Below, in pieces: positions 1-9,523 of a DNA stretch of 63,940 bases; position 1 is the first letter of the stretch; each line of letters starts with the position of its first letter. The notes beneath the pieces are model-generated. The model had not been told where the DNA came from. It did no database searches and saw only the letters and a program-made list of their open reading frames with translations. This DNA is from a bacterium (GTDB lineage Bacteria > CSSED10-310 > JAFGSJ01), in contig JAFGSJ010000007.1 in the NCBI GenBank assembly GCA_016934675.1, positions 1-63,940 of the forward strand. Direction: 5' to 3'. The translations under genes were made by a program, and so were the position numbers.

Positions 1-150
1 AATACGACAATCACGACCATCACTGAAACTGCTCCGGTGGACGATTGCTATTATTTCATCGTAACCGGTGTCAATGGTGCGGGCGAAAGCCCTGCCGGTC
101 AGGCGACCGCCGGTACGCGTATAGTGAATACAACCGGTGCGTGTCCGTAG
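1..150 (+). CDS. C-terminal fragment of a fibronectin type III-like extracellular protein
   Basis: The window opens inside a reading frame that gives 49 residues before a TAG at 148-150. The fragment contains a Tyr-Tyr-Phe-Ile-Val strand followed by a Gly-Ala-Gly-Glu-Ser turn. That pattern is typical of the last strands of a fibronectin type III module, as in the end of secreted or surface proteins. The start lies outside the window, so the rest of the protein is unknown. A strong intrinsic terminator follows within 30 bases, which supports this being a real gene end. The frame is sure; the domain call is moderate. Confidence 0.6.
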   Translation, partial: NTTITTITETAPVDDCYYFIVTGVNGAGESPAGQATAGTRIVNTTGACP

Positions 151-178
151 TAACATATCTCACGTTTATTGAGCTGAG

Positions 179-210
179 AAAGGGGTCGGTTTTTCCGACC
201 CCTTCTTCTT
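179..210 (+). terminator. Rho-independent terminator
   Basis: A 10-bp perfect stem, AAGGGGTCGG at 180-189 and CCGACCCCTT at 195-204, encloses a five-T loop and is followed by a pyrimidine-rich tail. It lies 30 bases after the stop codon at 150 and closes the upstream transcription unit. Confidence 0.85.
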
Positions 211-692
211 GAGGTGGTGTGCCAGGCATGACACGGAGTGCCGATACCAGCACATTCCGGCCCCGGCAGTGTCAACCGTCGAGCGAAAGCGAAACGGTAA
301 ATGATTCCTGCCCCTCGATATTTCCTCCATGATCGGAACTCAAGTCTGACACATTTGCACAAGTGTTGTTACAATAAACGACAAATTTTGACACAATTGT
401 CCTCAAAATTGACAATAATGCCGGAAGTGCATCGGGCCTCTTTTTTCCTGAAACACAGAAGGACCAAGGGTTGGCTGAAAATCAACATACTTGGTACATA
501 ATTTGCAGAGGTTGAAAGTTGCATTCTGCCGGACCGAGTGATCAAAGGTGACTGAAATGAGAGTCATGACTGTTTCGCCTGCGCCATTGACAAGCCGGAC
601 AACATCTTTCATAGTATTACCAGGAGAGATGTGCGGCGAAGTGAGACGAGTAAGATTCAATCAGGACGATTGGCTATTGAAGGGATGAAGTC
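211..692. other. Intergenic region with a candidate promoter for the histidine kinase gene
   Basis: No convincing gene is visible here. Near its right end, TTGACA at 587-592 and CATAGT at 610-615 are spaced by 17 bases and point to the kinase gene at 693. A second weaker pair, TTGACA at 388-393 with GACAAT at 411-416, lies in an AT-rich patch next to the palindrome ACAATTGT. Confidence 0.5.
587..615 (+). promoter_or_regulatory. Candidate sigma-70 promoter upstream of the histidine kinase gene
   Basis: TTGACA (587-592) matches the -35 consensus. CATAGT (610-615) matches the -10 consensus at four of six bases, with a 17-base spacer. The start codon lies about 75 bases downstream. Confidence 0.5.
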
Positions 693-2048
693 ATGATGAC
701 TGTTCTGATAGCTGGTGTCGAACAACAAGGGCTTGCTTTTTTACAGAGTTGCCTGAAAGGGGACGGTTATCATGTCGTCCAGAGTCCACCAGATGAGCTT
801 TCAGCGGCGGTGATCGAGTGGGCACCCCGCGTAATTCTCTTTGGGTTGGATAGCATCGATCGGGCTGGGCTTGGGTATGCTGAGGAAATCCTGTGGGAAC
901 ATAACGTTCCTTTGCTGTTCTTAGGCCACAATACCAAAAACCCTTTGTATACACAGGCCTTGGCTTTATCACATTATGGCCTGCTTGTTGCGCCGTACAG
1001 CAAAGAGCAGTTATTGGCCTCAATCCAGACCGCACTTCAGTTCCAGGCAAGTGAATCGTGTTATAAGAACATAGTCGAGAGTCAACCCGAGTTGATTTGT
1101 CGTTTCCGGCCTGACGGAACACTTCTTTTCGTGAACAAGGCGTATTGTCAATATTTTCAACGCGATTGGGAGGAACTGATCGGTCAAAAATTCCTTCCGC
1201 TTGTTCCTGAGGAAGACCAGGCCCAATTGCGGCAACATTTTTCCGGTTTTTGTCCAACTCGACCTGTTCAGACTCATGAACACAGGGTTATCACTCCTGA
1301 CGGGCGGATAATCTGGCAGCAGTGGACCGATCGGGCTTTCTTCAACGATCAGGGAGAAGTTATTGAATTTCAATCAATCGGTCACGATGTTACGGAACGG
1401 AAAACGACCGAAATAACATTACGCGAATCACTGCATGAAAAAGAATTACTTCTGCGGGAATTACATCACCGGGTCAAAAATAATCTTCAGATCATCATCA
1501 GTCTACTCAATATTCAATCACGCGTTTTTCAAGACCAGGACCTGGTGGACCAATTCAGTAAAATCCAACAGCGGATATATTCGATGTCCTTAATACATGA
1601 TAAATTATGTTCTGCGGAGGACCTGTCCCGAATAGACCTGGCAACCTATATCAAATCTCTATGCCAATATTTGCACCGGACTTATGGCTCGGAACAGGTG
1701 ACAATTCAGCTTGATCTTACCTCGGTCCAGTTACCGATCGATCAAGCAGTACCCTGTGGACTGATTATCAATGAATTGGTCACCAATTCACTCAAACATG
1801 CCTTTCCCGTGTCTGAGAGCGGTACTATTGCCATAGGACTTCACTGTACTGAAGATGAGAACATGATCTTAAAAGTCCAGGACAATGGTCGAGGTCTCCC
1901 GTCTGATTACAGAGACAAGAAGACCATGGGCATTAATCTGATCGAGATGTTAGTGGGGCAGATGCACGGTACAATTACGTTTCTAACGGATCCCGATCCG
2001 GTCATTGCCATCACCATAGCGCTCAAGCATGATCCGGATGAATGGTAA
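693..2048 (+). CDS. Sensor histidine kinase: pseudoreceiver-PAS-HisKA_2-HATPase
   Basis: This is a cytoplasmic sensor kinase of 451 residues without membrane segments. Residues 1-115 fold like a receiver domain, but the phospho-acceptor position is Gly51 (LFGLD) and the conserved lysine is replaced (LVAPY). The domain therefore probably senses or docks without being phosphorylated. Residues 120-235 are a PAS domain. The phosphorylation motif ELHHRVKNN, near His258-His259, is the HisKA_2 type. It is followed by a HATPase domain with the N-box NELVTNSLKHA and G-box DNGRGL. HisKA_2 kinases usually pass phosphate to stand-alone regulators, and no partner is adjacent. The start ATG follows a GAAGGG ribosome site. 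The kinase call is firm; the signal is unknown. Confidence 0.88.
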   Translation: MMTVLIAGVEQQGLAFLQSCLKGDGYHVVQSPPDELSAAVIEWAPRVILFGLDSIDRAGLGYAEEILWEHNVPLLFLGHNTKNPLYTQALALSHYGLLVAPYSKEQLLASIQTALQFQASESCYKNIVESQPELICRFRPDGTLLFVNKAYCQYFQRDWEELIGQKFLPLVPEEDQAQLRQHFSGFCPTRPVQTHEHRVITPDGRIIWQQWTDRAFFNDQGEVIEFQSIGHDVTERKTTEITLRESLHEKELLLRELHHRVKNNLQIIISLLNIQSRVFQDQDLVDQFSKIQQRIYSMSLIHDKLCSAEDLSRIDLATYIKSLCQYLHRTYGSEQVTIQLDLTSVQLPIDQAVPCGLIINELVTNSLKHAFPVSESGTIAIGLHCTEDENMILKVQDNGRGLPSDYRDKKTMGINLIEMLVGQMHGTITFLTDPDPVIAITIALKHDPDEW

Positions 2049-2208
2049 ATCTCTTGCTTGCTTTTTAAATTAGGTGTTTGCCCCTGGATTCTCCCTCACC
2101 TGTTTTGGGTCCACTCTACGGTCCCTTTCATGAGTAGATAAGGCAAGGTGTCTCAACGTTCTATGCTGTTAAACTAGCTCAAAAAAAAGGTCTTCAGGGA
2201 AAACACAA

Positions 2209-3294
2209 TCAACAAACATGGTCGGATTTTGCATTTTCAAGCAGGAGTGGTTTCAAGGCATCAACAATCATCCGGGCTATGAGCTGATGTCCTTCAGGTG
2301 TAGGATGGATACCATCAATAAAAAGTGAATTACTTGAAAACTGAAGGTTGCTACTAGTCCAGTTATAGGTACGGAATGTTTGGGCACAATCAACGATCAT
2401 GACTGAATGCCGGGCTGAAATCTCAAGCATTGATAGATAATACGGGTCTTCTTTCAGTTTCTGCCGTGTGTAGGGTTGGGTTAACAAAACAGGTATTGCA
2501 TCGATCTGTCGGCAAATCGAAATCATATCCAGCAGGTTCTTACGAAAGTCCTCGATGCTGACACGATTGACAGACACCCCTTTGTGCTTCTGCATAGAAT
2601 TGTGTGCGGGCAAGAATTTATTCTTGGTTCTGCTACACAGAATAAACCAGTTACTTGCTTCCAGTATTGAATGAAGACGCTGTAGAGGACCCTGATTGGC
2701 GAGATAAGCATTTTTATCAGCTTGATGAGCCCCCTGAATGAGATGATCGTTGGCCCCAAAGTTTATGGTCACAATATCCGGGTCCCAGTTTCGTATGTAA
2801 TGCTCCATGAGCTTCAGGCCCTGAAAGGAAGAAAAACCAGTATGGCCGGCATTAATAACTTCAACTGGTGTTGTTATTCCAAGCTGATCGATTTCCCTTT
2901 GGAGAATACTGAAATAAGCCTGATCGCGTTTGACACCCCAGCCAAAAGTACAGGAATCCCCGAGGCAGATGATACGTTTAACATTATCGGGTTTTGCTTC
3001 TGTAAAATCTTTGTCATTCATGCCCCATTTATTTGTTTTAACATGCCAGTAATAAAGAGGTTCACGTTTGTCCGTATCAGAAACGATGTTTGGCATGATC
3101 GGAACCTGAATATCGAGACCAGGCCGTTCGATGAAAAGTAAATGCCGATCTTTTCTGTGAAGTCGATCAGGTGTAGCCAGTCGATAGTCACGATTGACAC
3201 CGACCATACCCAACAGAATGTCCGTTCCAACAACCAAACTACAAACGATAAGAATAGTGACAATTCCAAACGTGACGGAACGATGGTCCTTCAC
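2209..3294 (-). CDS. Membrane-anchored SGNH/GDSL hydrolase
   Basis: The 361-residue protein begins with an N-terminal hydrophobic helix (about residues 8-30), so the enzyme is probably held on the outer face of the inner membrane. GDSCTFGWG near residue 113 is block I with the catalytic serine. GANDHL is block III with the oxyanion-hole asparagine. DGIHPTPEGH near residue 330 supplies the catalytic Asp and His. This family de-esterifies lipids, polysaccharide O-acetyl groups or cell-wall sugars, and the substrate cannot be told from the sequence. The GTG start at 3294 has an AGGAG site nine bases upstream. The gene is divergent from the downstream FGE fusion gene. Confidence 0.85.
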   Translation of the reverse strand: MKDHRSVTFGIVTILIVCSLVVGTDILLGMVGVNRDYRLATPDRLHRKDRHLLFIERPGLDIQVPIMPNIVSDTDKREPLYYWHVKTNKWGMNDKDFTEAKPDNVKRIICLGDSCTFGWGVKRDQAYFSILQREIDQLGITTPVEVINAGHTGFSSFQGLKLMEHYIRNWDPDIVTINFGANDHLIQGAHQADKNAYLANQGPLQRLHSILEASNWFILCSRTKNKFLPAHNSMQKHKGVSVNRVSIEDFRKNLLDMISICRQIDAIPVLLTQPYTRQKLKEDPYYLSMLEISARHSVMIVDCAQTFRTYNWTSSNLQFSSNSLFIDGIHPTPEGHQLIARMIVDALKPLLLENAKSDHVC

Positions 3295-3750
3295 CGACTC
3301 TTCTCCTGGTTTAGACCAGAAATCTGCGTTGCACGCCTTACAATCATTGATCTGGGCAAGTATCTTACTTGATTGTTTTCTGTTATCGAGTCAATTTCCA
3401 GAATGAATTTTCGTATGGACCATACTATCACTTTTAAGGCATTTTTACAAACAAAACCGAGCCGGTTCAGCCATAAGCTCAGGATTCAGGTTCAGTTACG
3501 GGTTGCTGTAAGAATGAGGGACAGTCGAACATGAACAGCGTCATGGACGGGATAGGGTGGGGCTTTAACAGCTGAGGCATGATATAAAGGTCTTGATAGA
3601 CTTTTCTCCATCTCTTTGCCAGTAAGGGACAACAATATATTGACAGTCCCTGTTGGAAATTTACAATGGTGATTGGATTTTTTTTGCTACAAAGCTATAA
3701 TGGCTGGTATAAGAAAAGAACAGTAATCGAATAGTGTACAGAGGAGCCGT
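3295..3750. other. Divergent intergenic region
   Basis: This stretch separates the leftward hydrolase gene from the rightward kinase-FGE gene. It contains the promoter at 3640-3667. I see no other gene, RNA or long repeat. Confidence 0.6.
3640..3667 (+). promoter_or_regulatory. Candidate sigma-70 promoter for the pseudokinase-FGE gene
   Basis: A perfect TTGACA (3640-3645) and TACAAT (3662-3667, five of six) are separated by 16 bases. They lie about 85 bases before the start at 3751. Confidence 0.7.
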
Positions 3751-6189
3751 GTGCAACGAATGAAATACAGGCTTTATAAATCCGGCGAATTTTTCGGTAA
3801 TCAACAGCGTTATCAAATAATCGAGCAGATAAGCCGGGATCATCGTGACGAGATGTATCGGGTCCGAGATACTTCGGAGGACCTGATTCTGGTCATTAAG
3901 TTGTTACCGCAGGATTTCGTAGGAAACAAGGAATTACAATTTCACTTTCTTGATGTATTGACCCGGAATCACTTTCTGAACCATGACTATATCGTCCAGG
4001 CGCTTTCATTCGAGAGTATCGCGGAGTCAAATGGGCAAATACCTTTTTTTACCATGACGGACATTCCGGGACAGATTCTGGTTGAAGTTTTAGCTGACGC
4101 AATCGATAATCGTTTGCCGATCGAGCGGGTCCTCAGATTGGGTTACCAGATCGGGCAGATCCTGGATTATACGCATCACCTTGAAATCATGGATGCCCGG
4201 GGTAATTTTAGCAAAGGTATTTTTCATGGCTGTTTAAATCCCCATCATATCTTTGTTTCCGATCAGGACAAGGTGTTCATCTCTGAATTCGGTATAGCCG
4301 GATTATTAGCTTCGGCATTTGAACGGCCTTTATACCGACATCATCGCCATCATCTTTATTTGTCACCGGAACAGCATCAAGGTGGTGCTTATGATCACCG
4401 GGCTGATCTATTCGCCCTGGCATGTATTCTGTTTCACATGCTGACCGGTAGTCCACCTGATCCACAACGTGGTTTGTGCACTCATCTTGAGGGTTACACA
4501 TTAGAACCATCATCCATACTCAGCAGAGAACAGAATGATGTTTTGGCCAAAGCTCTTTCATTGAAACCGGCTGATCGCTACAATACAGTTTTCGATTTCA
4601 TTGAGGCCTTTGCAGATGCGCCTGCTACTCTGATCAAGCCTTCTCCTTCAAAGGAAAGAAAAGAACCGGTCAGTCCCGCTCTCTCACCGACATCCACTAC
4701 GACTACCGTTCAGCTCACCGGAACCAGGGCTACAGGACTGTCGAATAAGATGCGCTCGTTATTTGACCCGGGGAAAAGAAAAGCTTATGCCATGTTGTCA
4801 CTGGTAGTCATCCTCTGTTTTTCCACTCTTTATATTCTTATGAAGCCAGCCCCGACGATCGTGCAACCGGAGTCAGTCAATGGCGATGCAATCAAGATTG
4901 GTATAGCGGATAACAGGGAATCCACCCCCACACCGGAACCCAATATCGTTATCAGTGCTTCATTTCAGGGAATGTCAGTTCCGGCTGATATTTATCTTGA
5001 TAACGAAGAACTCCTGGGTCACACTCCCCTGCAATTGGAGAGTCTACCGGCTGGAACGATTAATCTGTTTGCTCGAGGGAGCGATACGATTGGTTTTATC
5101 AGTTTCGAGTATAGTGAGAGCTATCCTGTCCGTATCGACATACCCTTATTTCAGGATAGTGCTCTTGTTTCAATCAGTTCTCCAACTGAACAGGCTGCAA
5201 TATACGTCGATGGCCAGGAAACAGGACGTCTTGCCCCGGCAATACTGGCTTTGCCTTCCGGAAAACATACGCTCTCTCTGCGTAAAGAAGGCTTTAGCCC
5301 TGCAGACCAGAATGTCGAATGTGCTCCTTTAACATCTCAGGTCGTTCAATTCAACCAGTTGAATGAAATTACAAAAACCAAGCCAACGCCCAGAATAACA
5401 CAGAAGACCCCTACACCGCTGCCGACCAAAACCGTGCCGGCATCGCGTTCGGACTGGCGGAACAGTTACGGGATGACATTTGTCCGGATACCCGCCGGCA
5501 AGGTTGTCATTGGTGCCTCACAGACCGATCGTTTCAGGGGAGATGATGAGACAACCTTCACGGTCGAATTGACGTATGATTATTATATCATGACCACGGA
5601 AGTGACCCAGGACCAGTGGTATTCAATAATGGGCAATCAAAAGGCCAAGTTCTTGAACTGTGGCGGCAACTGTCCCGTCGAAAATGTCAACTGGTATGAA
5701 GTCCAGCGTTTTATTGAACTCTTGAATGAAAAAACGGGCACAGATGGTTATAGATATCGTTTACCGACAGAGGTTGAATGGGAATATGCCGCTCGGGCAG
5801 GGAGAAACAGTTCCTTATCGGAGGGCGAATTGGCTATGCCAGGTTGCAGCCCGATCGATGCCATTCTGGCCCGAATTGCCTGGTATTGCGGCAATAGTGA
5901 GCATACAACCCATCCGGTTGGACAAAAAAAAGGCAATGCCTTCGGACTCTATGATTTGTCCGGAAATGTCATGGAATGGTGTCAGGATCGTTACGGCGAT
6001 TATCCGCAAGCCGGAACAACCATAAAAAACTATGAAGGCCCCTCATACGGACGTAACAGGGTCATTCGCGGTGGAAGCTGGAATTCTAAAGCTGAGGATT
6101 GCCGCATCACTAAACGATTCAGCTATGGACCCGGCCGGGATAATAATGAAACAGGTTTCCGTCTGGTCGCGCTGCCTTCTAAAAAATAG
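3751..6189 (+). CDS. Pseudokinase-TM-PEGA-FGE-sulfatase fusion protein
   Basis: This is an 812-residue, single-pass membrane protein. Residues about 20-285 form a protein-kinase-like fold with a VIK lysine, but the catalytic loop reads HGCLNPHH at 159-166 instead of HRDLKPEN, and the Mg-binding DFG is EFG at 179-181. Catalysis is therefore unlikely. A membrane helix near 350-370 is followed by two PEGA-like modules (about 400-535) and then a Thr/Pro-rich linker. The C-terminal 240 residues are a formylglycine-generating-enzyme (SUMF1-like) domain with RLPTEVEWEYAARAG, a GNVMEW block and a GFRLV end. Active bacterial kinase-FGE fusions exist; the degenerate kinase half is the odd part. GTG at 3751 follows GAGGAG; ATG at 3760 is the alternative start. 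Confidence 0.85.
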   Translation: MQRMKYRLYKSGEFFGNQQRYQIIEQISRDHRDEMYRVRDTSEDLILVIKLLPQDFVGNKELQFHFLDVLTRNHFLNHDYIVQALSFESIAESNGQIPFFTMTDIPGQILVEVLADAIDNRLPIERVLRLGYQIGQILDYTHHLEIMDARGNFSKGIFHGCLNPHHIFVSDQDKVFISEFGIAGLLASAFERPLYRHHRHHLYLSPEQHQGGAYDHRADLFALACILFHMLTGSPPDPQRGLCTHLEGYTLEPSSILSREQNDVLAKALSLKPADRYNTVFDFIEAFADAPATLIKPSPSKERKEPVSPALSPTSTTTTVQLTGTRATGLSNKMRSLFDPGKRKAYAMLSLVVILCFSTLYILMKPAPTIVQPESVNGDAIKIGIADNRESTPTPEPNIVISASFQGMSVPADIYLDNEELLGHTPLQLESLPAGTINLFARGSDTIGFISFEYSESYPVRIDIPLFQDSALVSISSPTEQAAIYVDGQETGRLAPAILALPSGKHTLSLRKEGFSPADQNVECAPLTSQVVQFNQLNEITKTKPTPRITQKTPTPLPTKTVPASRSDWRNSYGMTFVRIPAGKVVIGASQTDRFRGDDETTFTVELTYDYYIMTTEVTQDQWYSIMGNQKAKFLNCGGNCPVENVNWYEVQRFIELLNEKTGTDGYRYRLPTEVEWEYAARAGRNSSLSEGELAMPGCSPIDAILARIAWYCGNSEHTTHPVGQKKGNAFGLYDLSGNVMEWCQDRYGDYPQAGTTIKNYEGPSYGRNRVIRGGSWNSKAEDCRITKRFSYGPGRDNNETGFRLVALPSKK

Positions 6190-6201
6190 ATCGTCCTACC
6201 T

Positions 6202-7044
6202 CTATTTCTGCCGAAAAGCGTTCGTTATCTGTTGCTGTTCGAAAAAATGACTGGTTTCGCCCGTACTGGCGTACTGATAAACGGCGGCCACATAGATCCC
6301 CTGCAATGCCGATTGAATAATGGCAATGACCACTATCGAAACAATCACGGCGATTATGAATCCGACCAGGAGTGGGGTCGAGCCGGTCCCGGCAATGAGC
6401 ACAGCCAAGCCGACCCCGGAAAGAATTATTATACAATAAATCAGACCAAAAATGAAGCCGACTCCCATATTACCAACGATTTGCTCACCCCAGGTTTTCT
6501 TGAGCAATTGTGTGCTTTTTTTAATTGCTTCGAGAGGGCTGATACCTTCGCTTACCAGGATTGGGACTGCTAGAAAAACGGCCAGATTCCAGGCTAAACC
6601 CACCAATGAGGCAACAAACTGACCGATTTTGCCACGTTCAGCCAGCCATCTCAGGATAAGACCGATTGTTGCGGCAATTATTGCATAACCGATAATGTTA
6701 CCCAGGTGAGTGAAAGCAATCTTGAAACCGTCTGCTACTGTCGGATCATCACCGCGTAATCGCATTAATGCTGCCCCGATCAGAGCTGAATTAAAAAAAA
6801 TGATCACAAAATACTGGCTGATATAAAACATGAAAATCAAGAGATAATGAATTGGTCCCAGTCCCTGTTCTGTTGTCGCATGCTCGAACAGACCAATCAA
6901 CATGCTCGGCACAATAAAACTGGCGGAGACGATCAGAACACATAAACCAGAAATAAGGGGAAAAACAAGCAGCTCTTTATCGGTCTTTAATACTGCAATA
7001 CTGGCCTTGGCCAGCTCCCAACTGTTTCTAAATCTTCGAAACAT
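6202..7044 (-). CDS. Polytopic membrane protein, DUF6159-like
   Basis: This 280-residue protein has about six hydrophobic segments. Its N-terminal pattern (FRRFRNSWELAKASIAVL, then a DKELLVFP turn) is typical of DUF6159 membrane proteins, whose function is not known. I place the start at the ATG at 7044 because GGGAGGA lies six bases upstream; an upstream in-frame start at 7080 lacks a site. A leftward promoter at 7093-7121 fits this start. The gene converges on the FGE fusion gene with only 12 bases between stops. Confidence 0.75.
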   Translation of the reverse strand: MFRRFRNSWELAKASIAVLKTDKELLVFPLISGLCVLIVSASFIVPSMLIGLFEHATTEQGLGPIHYLLIFMFYISQYFVIIFFNSALIGAALMRLRGDDPTVADGFKIAFTHLGNIIGYAIIAATIGLILRWLAERGKIGQFVASLVGLAWNLAVFLAVPILVSEGISPLEAIKKSTQLLKKTWGEQIVGNMGVGFIFGLIYCIIILSGVGLAVLIAGTGSTPLLVGFIIAVIVSIVVIAIIQSALQGIYVAAVYQYASTGETSHFFEQQQITNAFRQK

Positions 7045-7092
7045 AATCGTTCCTCCCAATAGGATAATGGCCACGAGCACTTCTTTCCCCTT

Positions 7093-7121
7093 TTTCTAGC
7101 ATGAAAATTTCATCTGGTCAA
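7093..7121 (-). promoter_or_regulatory. Candidate promoter for the DUF6159-like gene
   Basis: On the minus strand, TTGACC (7121-7116) and TAGAAA (7098-7093) are spaced by 17 bases. They lie about 50 bases before the ATG at 7044, back to back with the rightward promoter at 7165. Confidence 0.5.
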
Positions 7122-7164
7122 TGGAAATGCCAACTTGACTCGTCCTTTCTTTGTCCTTCTTTCT

Positions 7165-7193
7165 TTGACAATTGAAGGATAAATACTTATAAA
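7165..7193 (+). promoter_or_regulatory. Strong sigma-70 promoter for the YfhO-like gene
   Basis: TTGACA (7165-7170), a 17-base spacer and TATAAA (7188-7193) are close to consensus. Transcription would begin near 7200. That leaves almost no leader before the TTG at 7215 and favours the GTG at 7245 as start. Confidence 0.8.
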
Positions 7194-7244
7194 AGGCTAA
7201 ACAGATATGATCGTTTGACTTATCCTTTTTCAAGTGGGATTTCG

Positions 7245-9452
7245 GTGACTGACGACAAGTCTAAAAACGTAATTTACGTGGGGGGGGGAGTAATCTTGGT
7301 TCTCCTGTTCTGGTGGCCCCTCGTTTTTTTCGGTCAGACTTATTGTTTTGCAGACCTGATGTCGTTGCATCTCCCGCATCGTCATTATATTCTGCAAGCT
7401 ATTCGTTTGGGTAAAATTCCGCTTTGGTCACATCTGATACAAGGTGGTTTTCCACTTCATGCTGAAGGTGAACTGGGGATTCTCTATCCTTTGAATCTGA
7501 TCATGTCGCTCTTTCAGATTGAGCCGCCTTATATGATCAATATTTCAATCCTCTTTCATACATTTCTCGCTTTGACCGGTATGTATACATGTGGTCGGAG
7601 ACTCGATTATACTCACACAGCCGCTTTCTTGATAGGAATTGCGTATGCATTCAGTGGTTTTGCCACGGTTCACACGATGCAGCTCAACATGAGGATTGGC
7701 ATGGCTGTATTACCATGGATCGGAGTTGCGCTCAGCATGATGATAGAGCAACCCCGATCAATACAGGCTAATCTCCTGCTTGGCTCCTGTTTGGGTCTGC
7801 AATTTCTGGGCAGTCACCCCCAGATCTCTTTTTATAACATTTTGTTTCTTGTCGGTTTCATGTTTTGTTATTTCCTTTTTTTCATCATGCGTCACAAGTA
7901 TCGAATGGGTCGTGATTGGCTGATCAATACTGGGACTGCTCTTTTCTGGGGATGCATGCTTGGTGCAGCACAGTGGCTGCCAACTATGGAATTGGTACCG
8001 TTTTCTCCTCGGACTCGATTGTTTCCCCAGACAATGGGTGCACTGAATCTCAAGGGTCTTCTTGTCTTTTTAGTCCCAACAGTGTGGGGCGGAACGAGTG
8101 AACCGAATGGATTACGTGCTCATTTTTTATTGGATTTTTTCCACGAACATGCACATTATATCGGTATTCTCCCATTGCTGCTGATTGTCCTGATACTAAT
8201 CGGTCGGACTCGGTTTTCAACTGATACTCATTACAAGTATGTTTTATGCGTGCCGATAGTGATAAGTTTTATTTGGGCCTTTGGCGAGAATGGACTATTG
8301 TCAAGGCTTTATTACTGCCTTCCTCTGACCCAAAATTTTACCTGTCCATTCAGGATGCTCCACATTACCGGCTTTTTTTTACTCCTCTTGAGTGGTCTGG
8401 GATTGACCCGGGTTGAACAGGGCGGATATACCTTGACACGAAAAAGATGGTTGGTAGGTCTGTGTATTGTTGGAATTAGTACGTTTTTCTTAATATTTTC
8501 GATAAGATCACATCTGCTCACAGCTATCGACGCCGGGAAAACGGCGAAAATTCTCTTTTCACTATCAATCCTGGCGTTTTGCACACTTCTCCTGACGATT
8601 GTATTTCGGACCAGGTGGAGGACCCTGATCAAGCTTATGCCTTTCCTGGTGTTTATTGAGTTGTATTTCTTTTTCGGTGATTATAACCCCACCCAATCCA
8701 TAACTGAATACAATAAAACCAACGAAATGGCTGAATTACTACATAAACGGGCGGGGGCCAATCAGAGAATCTATTCGTTTATTCAATTGGGAAATAACAC
8801 CATCAGTCCGGAACTCCTACCATTTGATACTCCAGTCAGGTACAATTTGGCCAACCTGGCAACATCCTTTTCTTTGTCTCTGCAGGAGCCTCGAGAGAGA
8901 ATGAATGCCCTTCATTCAAGTTATCGGATAGCAGCCACAGGGATTGTAATAACTGATAACAAGCCCTTCCAAGAACAGGGTATTCGCTTTCTTTTAAGTC
9001 AAAAACCGATCAAGGCCCATAATATCTCTTTAGTCAACCGGATAAACGAGGTCTACCTTTACGAATTTACATTTCCAATTGAATTGATTTCTCTTCAAAA
9101 AGATAATCGATATTTTCCCGTTGAGGATTGGTCGATCGATTGGGGGGATAATCAGGTGAATCTGAAAGGCATCCTACCCGAAACACAAACTCAGCATCCT
9201 TATCTTCTCACTCTGAAAGATAATTATTATCCGGGCTGGTTTGCGGCTGATCAGGACGGATTGATACCTCTCCATAACAATAAAGGCTTAAAAATGATTG
9301 CATGCAAGGGAACAGCTGAGCCGACTCCGCTCCATATCCGTTTGGATTATCGTCCTTTTTCCTATCACCTGGGATTTTTTATGAGTCTGATAGGGCTTCT
9401 GTGCCTGAGCATGCTCTCTATTTTTAAAAATAGACAACCTGTCACCAGCTAA
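7245..9452 (+). CDS. YfhO-like polytopic membrane protein (probable GT-C glycosyltransferase fold)
   Basis: This protein of about 735 residues has some 12 hydrophobic segments in the first two thirds. A soluble C-terminal part (from about residue 480) is followed by one last membrane helix. The early acidic/aromatic loop (CFADLMSLHLPHR, then PLWSHLIQGGFPL) is the pattern of YfhO-type proteins, which in Firmicutes take part in glycosylating wall or lipid polymers. Donor and acceptor here are unknown. The start is uncertain: TTG at 7215 would sit about 15 bases from the predicted transcript start without a ribosome site, whereas GTG at 7245 follows a weak GGGA. Codons 12-15 of the frame from 7245 contain a run of nine G residues (7280-7288), which could slip. 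Confidence 0.75.
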   Translation: MTDDKSKNVIYVGGGVILVLLFWWPLVFFGQTYCFADLMSLHLPHRHYILQAIRLGKIPLWSHLIQGGFPLHAEGELGILYPLNLIMSLFQIEPPYMINISILFHTFLALTGMYTCGRRLDYTHTAAFLIGIAYAFSGFATVHTMQLNMRIGMAVLPWIGVALSMMIEQPRSIQANLLLGSCLGLQFLGSHPQISFYNILFLVGFMFCYFLFFIMRHKYRMGRDWLINTGTALFWGCMLGAAQWLPTMELVPFSPRTRLFPQTMGALNLKGLLVFLVPTVWGGTSEPNGLRAHFLLDFFHEHAHYIGILPLLLIVLILIGRTRFSTDTHYKYVLCVPIVISFIWAFGENGLLSRLYYCLPLTQNFTCPFRMLHITGFFLLLLSGLGLTRVEQGGYTLTRKRWLVGLCIVGISTFFLIFSIRSHLLTAIDAGKTAKILFSLSILAFCTLLLTIVFRTRWRTLIKLMPFLVFIELYFFFGDYNPTQSITEYNKTNEMAELLHKRAGANQRIYSFIQLGNNTISPELLPFDTPVRYNLANLATSFSLSLQEPRERMNALHSSYRIAATGIVITDNKPFQEQGIRFLLSQKPIKAHNISLVNRINEVYLYEFTFPIELISLQKDNRYFPVEDWSIDWGDNQVNLKGILPETQTQHPYLLTLKDNYYPGWFAADQDGLIPLHNNKGLKMIACKGTAEPTPLHIRLDYRPFSYHLGFFMSLIGLLCLSMLSIFKNRQPVTS

Positions 9453-9523
9453 ACAGAAGCGTCGCCCAACACTTCGCTCGACTCATCTACACGGTGAAAC
9501 AAGTGAGGTGCTCTTAGCGATAC

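Noticed and set aside
691..1257. A 188-codon open frame on the minus strand
   Set aside because: It lies fully antisense to the histidine kinase, whose PAS domain is clear here; its protein is low in hydrophobic pattern and has no ribosome site.
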